A stretch of DNA of 34,359 bases from Desulfobulbaceae bacterium (GCA_009773475.1 WSXV01000006.1:125855-160213); one strand, 5' to 3'; numbered from the stretch's first letter, positions 24,036 through 33,687 are shown. Translations and numbers: made by a program. Notes: generated by a model not told the origin, from the sequence alone.

Positions 24036-24824
24036 ATGTCGCCATTATCCACAACACTTCAGCATGTCCTCGGTTGGTCAGGAGGGGAAAACACAGCCAT
24101 CCAGCTCCTGGAAAGTATCGACACCTGCGGCTCCATCAACCGGGCAGCCAAGGAGGTCGGCCTCAGCTACAAGGGGGCCTGGGAAAAGATTGAGACCCTG
24201 AACAATCTTTCCGTCCAACCGCTGGTCATTCGCCAGGTCGGCGGCAGTGGAGGCGGCGGCACGGTGCTGACCGAAGAGGGACGGGAGCTGTTGCACAAGG
24301 TTGCGGTATTACGGCGGGAATTTTCCGCATTTGTGAGTTTTTTTGGAGAGCGGCCGGAAGAGGCGCTCAACACCCTGAAAATGTTAAGGAGGTTTGAAAT
24401 GAAAGTAAGTGCAAGAAATGTCTGGGCAGGAACAGTTTCAAAAATCGACAAAGGCGCGGTCAACAGCGTGGTGACAGTGGCTCTGAAGGGCGGAGATACC
24501 GTCACTTCAGTGATCACCGACAACAGTGTGATCCGCCTTGGCCTTGAAGTCGGCACTGAGGTTCTGGCCATGGTCAAAGCCACATCGGTGATGCTTGGTC
24601 GCGACATCAAACCTGAGAATCTGTCGGCTCGCAATATCCTCCTTGGCAAAGTGGCCCGGATAGTCCCCGGTGTAGTCAACGACGAGGTGACCATCGATCT
24701 GCCCGGTGGCAGCACCGTGACTGCAATCAACACAAGTGAGAGCACCCGCAGGCTCGACCTGAGCGCCGGAGTTGATGTCTCCGCAATTATCAAGGCGTCA
24801 AGCGTTCTGCTGGCGGTGCTCTAG
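24036..24824 (+). CDS. modE: Molybdate-responsive transcriptional regulator ModE
   Basis: The 262-residue protein has an N-terminal LysR-like winged helix (residues about 17-75, with SINRAAKEVGLSYKGAWEKIE). Two tandem Mop/TOBE oxyanion-binding domains follow, each opening with SARN (MKVSARNVWAGTVSKI and LSARNILLGKVARI). This is the full-length E. coli-type architecture, which senses molybdate or tungstate as a dimer. The palindrome at 23964-24000 is its likely site. It precedes modA by about 75 bp on the same strand. Confidence 0.93.
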   Translation: MSPLSTTLQHVLGWSGGENTAIQLLESIDTCGSINRAAKEVGLSYKGAWEKIETLNNLSVQPLVIRQVGGSGGGGTVLTEEGRELLHKVAVLRREFSAFVSFFGERPEEALNTLKMLRRFEMKVSARNVWAGTVSKIDKGAVNSVVTVALKGGDTVTSVITDNSVIRLGLEVGTEVLAMVKATSVMLGRDIKPENLSARNILLGKVARIVPGVVNDEVTIDLPGGSTVTAINTSESTRRLDLSAGVDVSAIIKASSVLLAVL

Positions 24825-24899
24825 AATAGAGTTCAATTTGGTATCGAGTATTTAACCAATTTTTTTTAATAATCCAAAATGCATCTGAGGAGTACGACG

Positions 24900-25658
24900 A
24901 TGAAAATGAGAGAAATGCTATTCACTGTGATTTTATGTGCTTGTTCTTTGGCAACAGCCACCGCCTATGCCGGCGATATCAGCCTGTCTGCCGCTGCCAG
25001 CACCAAAGAAGCCTTGAAAGAGATCATCGATGGATTCAAAAAAGCCCAGCCCAATGCCAATGTTCTCACCAATTTTGGCGCCTCCGGAGCCCTTGCCAAG
25101 CAAACCGTACAAGGGGCACCAACGGATATTTTTATCTCCGCCAATGATCAGTGGCTGGATTTTATCGTCAAAGATGGCAAGGCCGTTGCAAAAAACAAGG
25201 GTGTTCTCGCCTATAACAAGCTGGTCTTTGCCGGAAAGAAAGGACTTGCCGTCAAGTCCCTTGCCGATATAAAAACCCTAAACCGTATTGCCATCGGCAC
25301 TCCGGCAAGTGTTCCAGCCGGTCAGTACGCCGAACAAGCCCTTCGCGCCGCCAACGTCTATGAGGATCTGGCCAAAGAAAACAAACTGGTGATGGCTCAG
25401 GATGTCCGTCAGGCCTTGTTGTATGCCGATCGCGGTGAAGTGGACGGGGCCTTTGTCTATTCCACCGATGCCCTTCTGGCCGAGAATGCCGTTATCCTCC
25501 TGGTGGTCCCGGATGATCTCTACGATCGTGTCTCCTACCCAATGGTCATCACCACCGCCGGTGAGGCCAAGGCTGAAGCCAAGGCCTTTTACAGTTACCT
25601 TAGCGGCCCGGAAGCCCAGGGTATTTTGAAAAAGTTTGGATTTGTGACCGTAAAATAG
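24900..25658 (+). CDS. modA: Molybdate/tungstate-binding periplasmic protein ModA
   Basis: The 252-residue protein has a signal peptide (MKMREMLFTVILCACSLA, then TATAYA) and the ModA core: LSAAASTKEALKEI, TNFGASGALAKQ, GAPTDIFISAND and TPASVPAGQYAEQAL. The Ser and Ala-Ser-Gly loops are the oxyanion ligands of the family. It delivers molybdate to ModBC; tungstate is also possible given the tungsten-type enzyme downstream. The start at 24900 has AGGAG 7 nt upstream, better than the ATG at 24879. A terminator-like hairpin separates it from modB. Confidence 0.94.
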   Translation: MKMREMLFTVILCACSLATATAYAGDISLSAAASTKEALKEIIDGFKKAQPNANVLTNFGASGALAKQTVQGAPTDIFISANDQWLDFIVKDGKAVAKNKGVLAYNKLVFAGKKGLAVKSLADIKTLNRIAIGTPASVPAGQYAEQALRAANVYEDLAKENKLVMAQDVRQALLYADRGEVDGAFVYSTDALLAENAVILLVVPDDLYDRVSYPMVITTAGEAKAEAKAFYSYLSGPEAQGILKKFGFVTVK

Positions 25659-25690
25659 TTTAAGAGACGGTACTCCTGCCTGACTCTTCG

Positions 25691-25748
25691 CCTGAGTTGG
25701 AGGAAACGTTCTCTATCCCGGATGATTTCCCTAACTCAGGTTTTTTTT
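25691..25748 (+). terminator. Terminator or attenuator between modA and modB
   Basis: CCTGAGTT (25691-25698) pairs with AACTCAGG (25733-25740), with further pairing inward (GGAAA with TTTCC), followed by eight T. It lies only 30 bp before modB and could reduce modBC expression relative to modA. Confidence 0.8.
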
Positions 25749-25777
25749 AAAGGCTGTCTTTTTATTTCCCTTACATT

Positions 25778-26467
25778 ATGGAATCATTTTTTAACCTTAC
25801 CCCCCAGGACACCCATGCCATCTGGTTGTCGATCAAAGTTGCCTGCGCCGCAACCTTGATCGCCAGTCCCTTCGGCTTTGCTGCCGCCTACCTGCTGGTT
25901 TTCTCCAAGCTACCGGCTAAGCCCCTGATTGAAGGCGTCATTAACCTGCCTCTGGTTCTGCCGCCAGTGGTGGTCGGCTACCTGCTGCTTCTGTTCTTTG
26001 GCCAGTCAGGAACCCTGGGGCCCTTTCTCGACCGTTTCGATATCCGGATCATCTTTACTCTGTCCGGGGCGATCCTTGCTTCAGCGGTGGTGGGGTTTCC
26101 CCTGATGGTGCGAGCCATTCGCATCGGCATGGAGGGAATCGACCGCAACTGTTTGCAGGCGGCACGCACCTTGGGAGCGAGCTGGTGGGATACGCTCTTC
26201 ACCATCACCCTTCCGCTGTCCGGACGTGCTGTCCTGGCTGGCATGACCCTGATGTTCGCCCGCAGTCTTGGTGAGTTCGGAGCAACCATCATCCTGGCCG
26301 GGAATATCCCGGGAGTGACCCAGACCATCCCACTGGCCATCTATGAGTACACCAATACCCCGGGAGGGGACCCGATGGCACTCAATCTCTGCCTGGTTTC
26401 CATCGTTCTGTCATTTGCCGTCCTGCTCCTCAGTGAGGCGATTGGACGCTCCTTGAAGAAGAGGTAA
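25778..26467 (+). CDS. modB: Molybdate ABC transporter permease ModB
   Basis: The 229-residue inner-membrane protein shows about five hydrophobic segments (KVACAATLIASPFGFAAAYL, LVLPPVVVGYLLLLFF, AILASAVVGFPLMVRAIRI, LNLCLVSIVLSFAVLLL). The EAA-type loop for the ATPase is recognisable at GIDRNCLQAARTLGASWWDT. The SLGEFGATIILAGNIPG motif is characteristic of ModB. It lies 4 bp before modC, a two-gene unit. The ribosome site is weak. Confidence 0.94.
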   Translation: MESFFNLTPQDTHAIWLSIKVACAATLIASPFGFAAAYLLVFSKLPAKPLIEGVINLPLVLPPVVVGYLLLLFFGQSGTLGPFLDRFDIRIIFTLSGAILASAVVGFPLMVRAIRIGMEGIDRNCLQAARTLGASWWDTLFTITLPLSGRAVLAGMTLMFARSLGEFGATIILAGNIPGVTQTIPLAIYEYTNTPGGDPMALNLCLVSIVLSFAVLLLSEAIGRSLKKR

Positions 26468-26471
26468 AAGC

Positions 26472-27527
26472 ATGGATCTTGAAGTTAATGTGGAAAAACA
26501 GCACGGTGATTTTCATTTTGCCGCTGCATTCTCTCTTGGAGAGCGACGCTGTGGAATTTTTGGGCCTTCTGGAAGCGGTAAGTCAACCCTGATGCATATC
26601 CTGGCAGGCCTGTTAAAACCCGATCGGGGAACGATCCGGCTTGCCGGCCAAACCCTCTTTGACAGCGCCGCCGGCATCAATAATCCGCCTGAAAAGCGGC
26701 GGATCGGTGTGGTCTTCCAGCATTCCCACCTTTTTCCCCATATCAATGTGCAGCGCAATCTGCTCTACGGCTGGCAGCGCACCCCCCCAGCCGAGCGGCG
26801 CATTTCTCCTGAGGCCCTGATCGAGGTGCTGGGCCTGCGTCCCCTGCTCAAACGCGGCGTAAACAGGCTCTCCGGCGGCGAACGGCAGCGGGTGGCCCTG
26901 GGCCGCACCGTCCTTGCCTGTCCAAAACTTATCCTGATGGACGAACCCCTGACCGGTCTGGACGAAGAGCTGAAGCACCAGATCATCCCCTATCTTAAAA
27001 AGGTTTTTCAGGAGTTCGATATTCCCCTACTCTTTATCAGCCACTCCCTGCGTGAGATGCGACTGATGACCGATGAAGTGCTTGTCTTCCGGCAAGGAGC
27101 CCTGGAGGGGCGGATGCTCACCGAGGAGCTGGCCCGCAGCAGCATGGCCGCAGGCGGAGAGGGCTACGCCAACCTGCTCGAACTCGGCAGGCCTCGAGCG
27201 GCCGGAGACCTATGGGCCTACACCTGGGGCGAGACCGAACTGATTCTCACCGATCCGGGCGAAAATGACGAGAACCTCTTCAAGCTTGATGCCCGGGATA
27301 TTGTCCTCTTCAAAACCCATCCGCAGGCCACAAGCGCCCGCAATCTCCTGACCTGCAGGGTGGTCAGCCTCTTTGGAGTTAACAACCGGGTGGGCGTGGA
27401 ACTTCTCTGCGGCAACAAGCGCCTGATTGCCCAGATTGTCCCCGAGTCAGTGCGGGAAATGGAGATCGTTGAGGGATGCGAGCTAATCGCCGTGATCAAG
27501 GCCTCATCTTTTCGAAAACTTGGATGA
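26472..27527 (+). CDS. modC: Molybdate ABC transporter ATP-binding protein ModC
   Basis: Motifs in order are Walker A GPSGSGKST, the ABC signature LSGGERQRVALGR, Walker B LILMDEPLTGLD and the switch His in FISHSLREM. A C-terminal Mop/TOBE domain follows (ARNLLTCRVVSLFGVNNRVGVEL). The 351-residue length is typical of ModC, whose Mop domain can bind the oxyanion and inhibit transport. It powers ModB, fed by ModA. It is the last gene of the uptake operon; a bidirectional hairpin follows at 27558-27627. Confidence 0.95.
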   Translation: MDLEVNVEKQHGDFHFAAAFSLGERRCGIFGPSGSGKSTLMHILAGLLKPDRGTIRLAGQTLFDSAAGINNPPEKRRIGVVFQHSHLFPHINVQRNLLYGWQRTPPAERRISPEALIEVLGLRPLLKRGVNRLSGGERQRVALGRTVLACPKLILMDEPLTGLDEELKHQIIPYLKKVFQEFDIPLLFISHSLREMRLMTDEVLVFRQGALEGRMLTEELARSSMAAGGEGYANLLELGRPRAAGDLWAYTWGETELILTDPGENDENLFKLDARDIVLFKTHPQATSARNLLTCRVVSLFGVNNRVGVELLCGNKRLIAQIVPESVREMEIVEGCELIAVIKASSFRKLG

Positions 27528-27557
27528 GCATGACAATGCCGATCTGTTGAAATTTTC

Positions 27558-27627
27558 AAAAAAGAACCGCGAGAAAAAACACTCTGTGATGAGGGTCCAC
27601 AGGTGGCAAGTCAGCAATGCGGTTCTT
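27558..27627. terminator. Bidirectional terminator-like inverted repeat
   Basis: GAACCGC (27564-27570) and GCGGTTC (27619-27625) pair across a long loop. On the minus strand the right arm is followed by a T-run (27565-27558), so it suits the small minus-strand frame at 27644 better than modC. Confidence 0.5.
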
Positions 27628-27643
27628 CAGGTTTTGGAAATTC

Positions 27644-27823
27644 TCAGGGCAGTAGGACGTCAGGGATGAACCCGGCCGGATTTTCCCATCTCGGGAATTC
27701 AGCATCAACGGTCAGGGAATCTTGCGGGGTTAGAACAATATCAGGCAGCAAGATGTCAGGAATCATCTTTGCGAGTTTTTCCTGTTTGGTGAATTCAAGA
27801 TCAATGTTCAGGTGGGTGTTCAT
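27644..27823 (-). CDS. Small hypothetical protein with repeated IPD(I/V)LLP
   Basis: A 59-residue frame starts MNTHLNIDLEFTKQEKLAK behind GGGGAAAAC. It contains MIPDILLPDIVL and ends FIPDVLLP, an internal repeat. I do not recognise it. It follows the alcohol dehydrogenase on the same strand after about 190 bp and is closed by the inverted repeat at 27558-27627, which supports it being expressed. Confidence 0.45.
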   Translation of the reverse strand: MNTHLNIDLEFTKQEKLAKMIPDILLPDIVLTPQDSLTVDAEFPRWENPAGFIPDVLLP

Positions 27824-28013
27824 GTTTTCCCCTACCGGCACTGAAGAAACTTCTCACCACGGGTAATGACATTCCATTCACATCACCTGTCAGCCGGAAA
27901 TTCACTCGCCTTAGCGCATCATTCCAGTTGCTTTAGATCAGGCAGTCAGATGAAGTAAGGTCCAGGGGACAAAGAGAATTCCTCATCCCCTGAACTTCCA
28001 ACAGCCTTTCGTA

Positions 28014-29195
28014 TTACAGAGCTGCCTTATAGATGGCAGCAACATCGGTATTCTTCATCATCCTGGGGTTGGTCAAACCACAGGCGTCATTCTGGGCATT
28101 CTTGGTCATGACATCAATGTCAGCCTCTTTCACCTCTTTACCGTAACGTTTCCCAAGCTCTACGAGGCCTGATGGAATACCAACATCAGCAGAAAGTTTT
28201 TTGATGGCAACCAGGGCCAGTTCAGCGGCATCGCGAGGGGCAAGGCCGGTGACGTTTTCGCCCATCAGCTGGGCAATCTTGATAAAACGATCTATCTTTG
28301 CGATAAGATTGAACTTCTCCACATGGGGAAGGAGAATGGCATTACACTCTCCATGGGGCAGGTCGTAGAAACCGCCGAGCTGATGAGCCATGGCATGAAC
28401 ATGACCGAGGCTGGCGTTATTGAAGGCCATACCGGCCAGGAACTGGGCAAAACACATACCTTCACGAGCGACGATGTCCTGTCCGTTGGCAACGGCGGGA
28501 CGCAGATGCTGGGCAATCAGCTCAATGGCTTTTTCGGCGGCAGAATCGGTCATGGGAGTGGCGATGGTAGACACATAGGCCTCAACGGCATGGGTCAGGG
28601 CATCCATACCGGTGGCTGCGGTCAGTGCCGGCGGCATACCCATCATCAGCAGTGGATCATCCAGGGCAATACCCGGGGTAACACGCCAGTCGACAATGGC
28701 CATCTTTACCTTGCGGCTGGTATCGGTGATGATACAGAAACGAGTCATCTCGGAAGCGGTACCGGCAGTGGTGTTGACGGCAACGTAAGGAGGCATGGGC
28801 TTGGTGGATTTGTCCACGCCCTCGAAGTCATGGATCTTGCCGCCATTGGCAATAACCAGACCGATGCCCTTACCGCAGTCATGGGAACTACCGCCGCCCA
28901 GGGTAATCAGACTGTCACACTTATTCTTTTTATAGACTGCTACGCCGTCGTGGACATTTTTGTCCGTTGGGTTCGGGATGGTGTCGTCATACACCACATA
29001 CTTCATGTCAGCTGCATCCAACAGATCAGTAATCTTTTTGGTGATCCCTGCTCCGGTTATCCCTTTATCGGTAACAACAAGGGGCTTGGTACCACCAAGG
29101 GCACGGATCTTGGCCGGAATTTCTTTCTGTGCGCCAATACCGATAAGAGTTACGCTGGGAATAAAAAATCCATAAACCTGTTCACGTACCGCCAT
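28014..29195 (-). CDS. Iron-containing alcohol dehydrogenase (group III)
   Basis: The 393-residue protein shows the NAD-binding GGGSSHDCGKGI motif and the iron ligands in the region GHVHAMAHQLGGFYDLPHGECNAILLPHV, as in Fe-ADHs. Such enzymes interconvert primary alcohols and aldehydes with NAD. The start at 29195 has AGGGAG about 10 nt upstream; the ATG at 29228 has none. Its place between the mod genes and the aldehyde oxidoreductase suggests that it supplies or removes the aldehyde substrate, though specificity cannot be read from sequence. A weak hairpin (CAGGGG/CCCCTG, near 27964-27990) follows the stop. Confidence 0.93.
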   Translation of the reverse strand: MAVREQVYGFFIPSVTLIGIGAQKEIPAKIRALGGTKPLVVTDKGITGAGITKKITDLLDAADMKYVVYDDTIPNPTDKNVHDGVAVYKKNKCDSLITLGGGSSHDCGKGIGLVIANGGKIHDFEGVDKSTKPMPPYVAVNTTAGTASEMTRFCIITDTSRKVKMAIVDWRVTPGIALDDPLLMMGMPPALTAATGMDALTHAVEAYVSTIATPMTDSAAEKAIELIAQHLRPAVANGQDIVAREGMCFAQFLAGMAFNNASLGHVHAMAHQLGGFYDLPHGECNAILLPHVEKFNLIAKIDRFIKIAQLMGENVTGLAPRDAAELALVAIKKLSADVGIPSGLVELGKRYGKEVKEADIDVMTKNAQNDACGLTNPRMMKNTDVAAIYKAAL

Positions 29196-29228
29196 AATGT
29201 TTTCTCCCTTTAAAAAGTGATTTGTCAT

Positions 29229-29632
29229 TTGGGTTCAGTTACCTGCCTTGAATCCAATACCTTGTGACCCCTCTAAGCAATTGGTGTGCCACATCATTAA
29301 ATCGTTTAAATTATTGAACTTATCATGTTATTCCAGGTAGAGTTACAGGACACTATGACCCAGAGGCAAGGGGATGATCGAAACTTACCGGCAAGCGAAT
29401 TGCGCAGTGACCCGCCAAGGCATCAGCAACAGGGGTCTCAAGTCAATAAAGACAAAATGAAACAACCGACAACCCCATATGGGTCAAATTGACTCGAGAC
29501 ACCAGGCCCATGCGGACTGTATCCAGGCAAGGGCTGTCAAATGGCAATGGAGCGGGATAAAGGCTGAGCTGAACGCAAAGAGTGAAGGAGAGGAAAACGC
29601 GCGACAAACAACAATTTAAAAAGTGTCTGGAT
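29229..29632. other. Intergenic region between moeA and the alcohol dehydrogenase gene
   Basis: About 400 bp without a supported gene; frames here are short and lack ribosome sites. It presumably contains the dehydrogenase promoter. I see no clear terminator for moeA. Confidence 0.4.
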
Positions 29633-30880
29633 TCAAGGAAAGAGCAGAACAGAGACCTCAACGCCACGACCAAACCCCTCGATTTCGCACCCGATGGGCA
29701 GCAGGCCGTCGGCCCGGACCAGCGGGCTAAGCAGTCCGGATTTCCCGTATACGGCAGTGGCCAAGGGTGGTGCGCCGCCGTCCTGGGGGCTGAGCTGGAC
29801 GCGGACGTACTCCTCCCTACCAATGGCTGAGGGAAATGGTTGCGCGGTTGTCGCTCTTATGGAACTCAGGCCGAGCGTTGCACCAAGGCCGGAGTAGTAA
29901 CGCAGCAAGGGCCGGACGAAACAATAAAAGATGACCATGGCCGAGGCGGCGGGGCCGGGCAGCCCGAACAAGGATTTATTTCCTTGGCGGGCAAGGATGG
30001 TGGGTTTGCCTGGACGAACCGAAACCCCGTGGGTCAGCATTTGGGCATGGGGGATGGCGGAAAAGACCTGATGGGTGAAATCACGACGTCCCCTGGAGCT
30101 GCCGCCGGAGAGCAACAGCACATCCGCCTCGACCAGGGCCTCGGTGCAGACGGCAAGCATGTTCTCAAAATCGTCACCGCAGATGCCATGGGCAATGGCG
30201 ATCCCCCCAGCCTCCTCCACCAGGGCAGCCAGGGTGGTGGAGTTGATGTCCCGAATCTTACCCGGTGGTGGCGTTTGCTCTGCCGGCACCAGCTCATCAC
30301 CAGTGGAGAGAATCGCTACCCGGGGCCTGCGATGGACCGGAACCGACACAACACCCAGCCCCGACAGCACTCCCATTTCCTGCGGCCGCAACCGGCTCCC
30401 CCGACGGAGCACCACCGCACCGGGGGCATAATCCTCCCCTGCACGAATAATATTTTCTCCCGGCGCCACCGGGCGTGAGACCGCAACGGTTTTATTATCC
30501 AGGGGCCGAGTAACTTCAACCATGACCACGGCATCGGCCATCGCCGGCAATTCACCGCCGGTGGCAATACGTGCCGCCTGACCTGGCTGCAGACACAAGG
30601 CTTGGGAAGAAGTTCCCATGGCAATCTCACCGATCACCGTCACGAGGGCCTCCTCCAATCCAGAACATCCATAGGTGTCGGCGGCCCGGACGGCATAGCC
30701 ATCCATGGTCGAACGAGAAAAAGGCGGCAGTGCCTCACCGCTGACTATCTCCTCGGCAAGAACCCGGCCCCTGGCCATGGACAGCGGAACCATCTCGGAG
30801 GCCAGGGGAATAAATTCGGCAAACAGGGACACAGACTCCGGGGGGCTTTTCATTGGAAAGAAATCGCTCATACTCTTCAT
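29633..30880 (-). CDS. moeA: Molybdopterin molybdenumtransferase MoeA
   Basis: The 415-residue protein shows the MoeA domains: N-terminal LPPFSRSTMDGYAVRA with the catalytic Asp, the barrel with ATGGELPAMADAVVMVE, domain III with LSTGDELV and the SGGSSRGRRDFTHQV loop, and a C-terminal domain IV (YVRVQLSPQDGG, then LLPIGCEIEGFGRG). It inserts molybdenum or tungsten into adenylated molybdopterin. The usual SGGVS loop has Ser where Val is common. It diverges from the oxidoreductase gene across about 1 kb and is the likely metal-insertion step for that enzyme. Confidence 0.94.
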   Translation of the reverse strand: MKSMSDFFPMKSPPESVSLFAEFIPLASEMVPLSMARGRVLAEEIVSGEALPPFSRSTMDGYAVRAADTYGCSGLEEALVTVIGEIAMGTSSQALCLQPGQAARIATGGELPAMADAVVMVEVTRPLDNKTVAVSRPVAPGENIIRAGEDYAPGAVVLRRGSRLRPQEMGVLSGLGVVSVPVHRRPRVAILSTGDELVPAEQTPPPGKIRDINSTTLAALVEEAGGIAIAHGICGDDFENMLAVCTEALVEADVLLLSGGSSRGRRDFTHQVFSAIPHAQMLTHGVSVRPGKPTILARQGNKSLFGLPGPAASAMVIFYCFVRPLLRYYSGLGATLGLSSIRATTAQPFPSAIGREEYVRVQLSPQDGGAPPLATAVYGKSGLLSPLVRADGLLPIGCEIEGFGRGVEVSVLLFP

Positions 30881-31915
30881 ATATTAAGGCATTGCTCCGA
30901 GTGAAGCACGGAGCAGAGAGACCATTACCGGAGCCTCAATAAAGCGGCAACACCGGCAGCCAGCATTCACAAACAAAAAATTACCATATCCATACGACAG
31001 AGGATAGGATGAACTTAATGAGCGGGTTCAGACGTCGTATCTTACGGTCAAGATAGGTAGCGATAGCCTCCCCTCAATAATTCTCACATACAGCCCCTTC
31101 CCAATACTTCAAGAAAAGCATTCCCTTCCCATTTCCGAAAAGAGACAGTGGCATTCTTACACAATCGGTGAACTCGTTGGCCTTTTATGACCCACAGCCC
31201 CCAAAGACCTTTTATCTTCAAGATTTTTTGTGAATTTCGCCACGAAAGTCTTTCCTTTTTTCTGATACTCTCACCTGTCCAAGGGGCATTTCGACCTACC
31301 CTTACAAAGGACAGATTACGCAACCTCATGATTCAAAACAATTTACCTACTGGCATGTTTTTTGCTCTTCAGAGCATACTCGTATTAAACTCCAGCCAGA
31401 TGTAAAGACCACAATAGTTCCCCCAAAAATCAGTTGTTGATGATTTTATTTATGGCAATTTAAAATGGAGCTCTCTTTTATTTCCAGTGTCAGCTTCGTG
31501 ATCGCCAACGAGAAAAAAATGACCTTCAGGGTTGGAAAAATCTTCTAATTGCATATCTCCCCTGTGTACATCAGGGACTAAAAACGACATCAGCTAACCA
31601 TTTTCTTACGTTAATTGACACAAAGTCAGATCTGATGTACAAAATTCTAAGCGATAACCGCTTGCAAAACTCCAAATAGACCCTTTGACTGCTTGGCAAA
31701 TCCTCTCCTCAGGGTGAACGGTATTTGGATTGAACTTATTAGCTTTTCTCCCTACGAGATGACTCCATAGAACCTCAAATCACCCTTTTGCAAGAGAGGC
31801 ATACTTTATTAGATTTTCGCTTTTTGATTCGTAACACCAATATTGACAGTAAACGGGTACGGGATCATGACAGAGCCCGGCAATTCTCATTTTTAATTTA
31901 TATAGGAGTTTTCAA
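30881..31915. other. Long divergent intergenic region between moeA and the oxidoreductase gene
   Basis: About 1,035 bp, mostly A+T-rich. Short frames at 31084-31329 (minus) and 31187-31405 (plus) have no signatures and mirror each other, so I do not call them. A TTGACA occurs near 31842, about 70 bp before the oxidoreductase start, without a good -10. No Moco riboswitch that I recognise is present. The region may hold regulatory DNA or a decayed gene. Confidence 0.4.
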
Positions 31916-33646
31916 ATGGTTGATAAAATTTTTCGCGTCAACATGTCGGACCTGACCACCCTGGTGGAAGCTGTACCCGCTGGATGGATGGGACTCGGTG
32001 GTCGAGGCTTGACCTCAACTATCGTCGCTGCTGAAGTCAAGCCCACCTGCCACCCTTTAGGCAAAAACAATAAACTTATTATCGCACCGGGCCTACTTTC
32101 AGGCACTTCAGCAGCTAACTCCGGGCGCCTCTCCTGCGGCGCCAAAAGCCCCCTCACCGGAACCATCAAAGAGGCCAATGCCGGTGGTACCTCTGCGCAA
32201 ATGCTGGCCAAGCTGGGCGTAAAGGCCCTTATCATTGAAGGCATGCCAGCTGATTCCAGCAAGTGGTACAGCCTGCATGTCGATGGGGGCAGCGTCAACA
32301 TCAAGGAAGAAACCGAGGTCATCGGCCTGGGGAACTTCGCAGTGGTCGAATCTCTCAACAAACGGCTGGGCGACAAGATCGGTGTGATCACCATTGGCGT
32401 GGCTGGTGAAATGAAGATGCTTGGTGCTAACATTTCCATTAAAGATCCGGAAAATCACCTGCGGAGCTGCGGCCGCGGCGGTCTCGGTGCAGTCATGGGC
32501 TCGAAAAAGATCAAATTCATCTCCATAGAACCCACCAACCAGAAAGTCGCCATTGCTGACCCCGAAGGCTTCACTGCCGCTTCCCGGGCCTTTTCCAAGG
32601 CTCTGATCGACAATCCCATCTCCAAGGCCCTGGGCCAGTACGGCACCAACGTATTGGTCAATATTATCAATGAGTCCGGTGGCCTGCCAACCCGCAATTT
32701 CACCAGCGGCCAGTTTACCGGTCATGAAGCCATTTCCGGCGAGACCATGTACGACACCATCGTCGCCCGTGGCGGCAAGCCGAAACACAACTGCCACCCC
32801 GGTTGCGTTATTAACTGTTCACAGATCTATCTCGACGCCAAAGGCCAGTACAAGACCTCGGGTTTTGAGTACGAATCCATCTGGGCCCTGGGAGCCGACT
32901 GCTGCATCGACAACCTCGACCACATTGCCGAGGCTGATAGCATTATGGACGATCTCGGCATCGACTCCATTGAGACCGCTGTCGCCTTTGGCGTGGCCAT
33001 GGAAGCCGGGGTGCTCAAGTTTGGTGATGGCGTCGAGCTCTGCCGAATTCTACGGGAAGAAGTCGGCAAAGGCACTCCGCTGGGACGGATCATCGGCAAT
33101 GGCGCAGGTTTTGTTGGCAAGGCATTTGGGGTTACCCGGGTACCGGTGGTAAAAAATCAGGCCATCCCGGCCTATGACCCCCGGGCCATCAAGGGTATTG
33201 GTATCACCTATGCCACCTCCACCCAGGGCGCCGATCACACCATGGGCTACACCATTGCCACGAACATCCTCGGCGTGGGAGGTAAGGTTGATCCGCTCAG
33301 CAAGGAAGGTCAAGTGGAGCTGTCACGCAATCTGCAAATCGCCACCGCAGCCATCGATTCCACCGGTATGTGCCTTTTTATTGCCTTTGCCGCACTCGAC
33401 GACTCGACTTGTCTGCCAGCCTTGATCGACCTGCTTAATGCCCGCTTCGGCATTCATCTGGTAGCCGATGACGTCACCAACCTCGGCATGACTATCCTTA
33501 AGACCGAACGGGCCTTCAATCTGGCTGCCGGCTTCACCAACAAGGATGACCGGCTGCCGGAGTTCTTCACGGAAGAACCGCTTGCCCCCCATAATGTCGT
33601 CTGGGATATCAGCGATGAGGCTATAGACTCGTTCTGGGATTTCTGA
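31916..33646 (+). CDS. aor: Tungsten-type aldehyde:ferredoxin oxidoreductase
   Basis: The 576-residue protein shows the family features: the N-terminal beta domain with WMGLGGRGLTS, the pterin-binding LLSGTSAANSGRLSCGAKSPLTG and GRGGLGAVMGSKKIK, and cluster ligands CHPGCVINC near residue 300 with a final Cys in DSTGMCLFIAF. In these enzymes a tungsten bis-pterin and one [4Fe-4S] cluster oxidise aldehydes to acids with ferredoxin, or the reverse. The first ligands are spaced C-x3-C-x3-C, unlike the C-x2-C-x3-C of Pyrococcus. TAGGAG precedes the start. A hairpin and then a MoaD-like gene follow on the same strand. Confidence 0.94.
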   Translation: MVDKIFRVNMSDLTTLVEAVPAGWMGLGGRGLTSTIVAAEVKPTCHPLGKNNKLIIAPGLLSGTSAANSGRLSCGAKSPLTGTIKEANAGGTSAQMLAKLGVKALIIEGMPADSSKWYSLHVDGGSVNIKEETEVIGLGNFAVVESLNKRLGDKIGVITIGVAGEMKMLGANISIKDPENHLRSCGRGGLGAVMGSKKIKFISIEPTNQKVAIADPEGFTAASRAFSKALIDNPISKALGQYGTNVLVNIINESGGLPTRNFTSGQFTGHEAISGETMYDTIVARGGKPKHNCHPGCVINCSQIYLDAKGQYKTSGFEYESIWALGADCCIDNLDHIAEADSIMDDLGIDSIETAVAFGVAMEAGVLKFGDGVELCRILREEVGKGTPLGRIIGNGAGFVGKAFGVTRVPVVKNQAIPAYDPRAIKGIGITYATSTQGADHTMGYTIATNILGVGGKVDPLSKEGQVELSRNLQIATAAIDSTGMCLFIAFAALDDSTCLPALIDLLNARFGIHLVADDVTNLGMTILKTERAFNLAAGFTNKDDRLPEFFTEEPLAPHNVVWDISDEAIDSFWDF

Positions 33647-33687
33647 TTAGCATCAGCATCTTCCGCATTTAAAAAGTGACCCATCCT

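Noticed and set aside
31084..31405. Mirror-image small frames in the moeA-aor gap
   Set aside because: Both strands are open over the same stretch, with neither start supported nor any motif seen.
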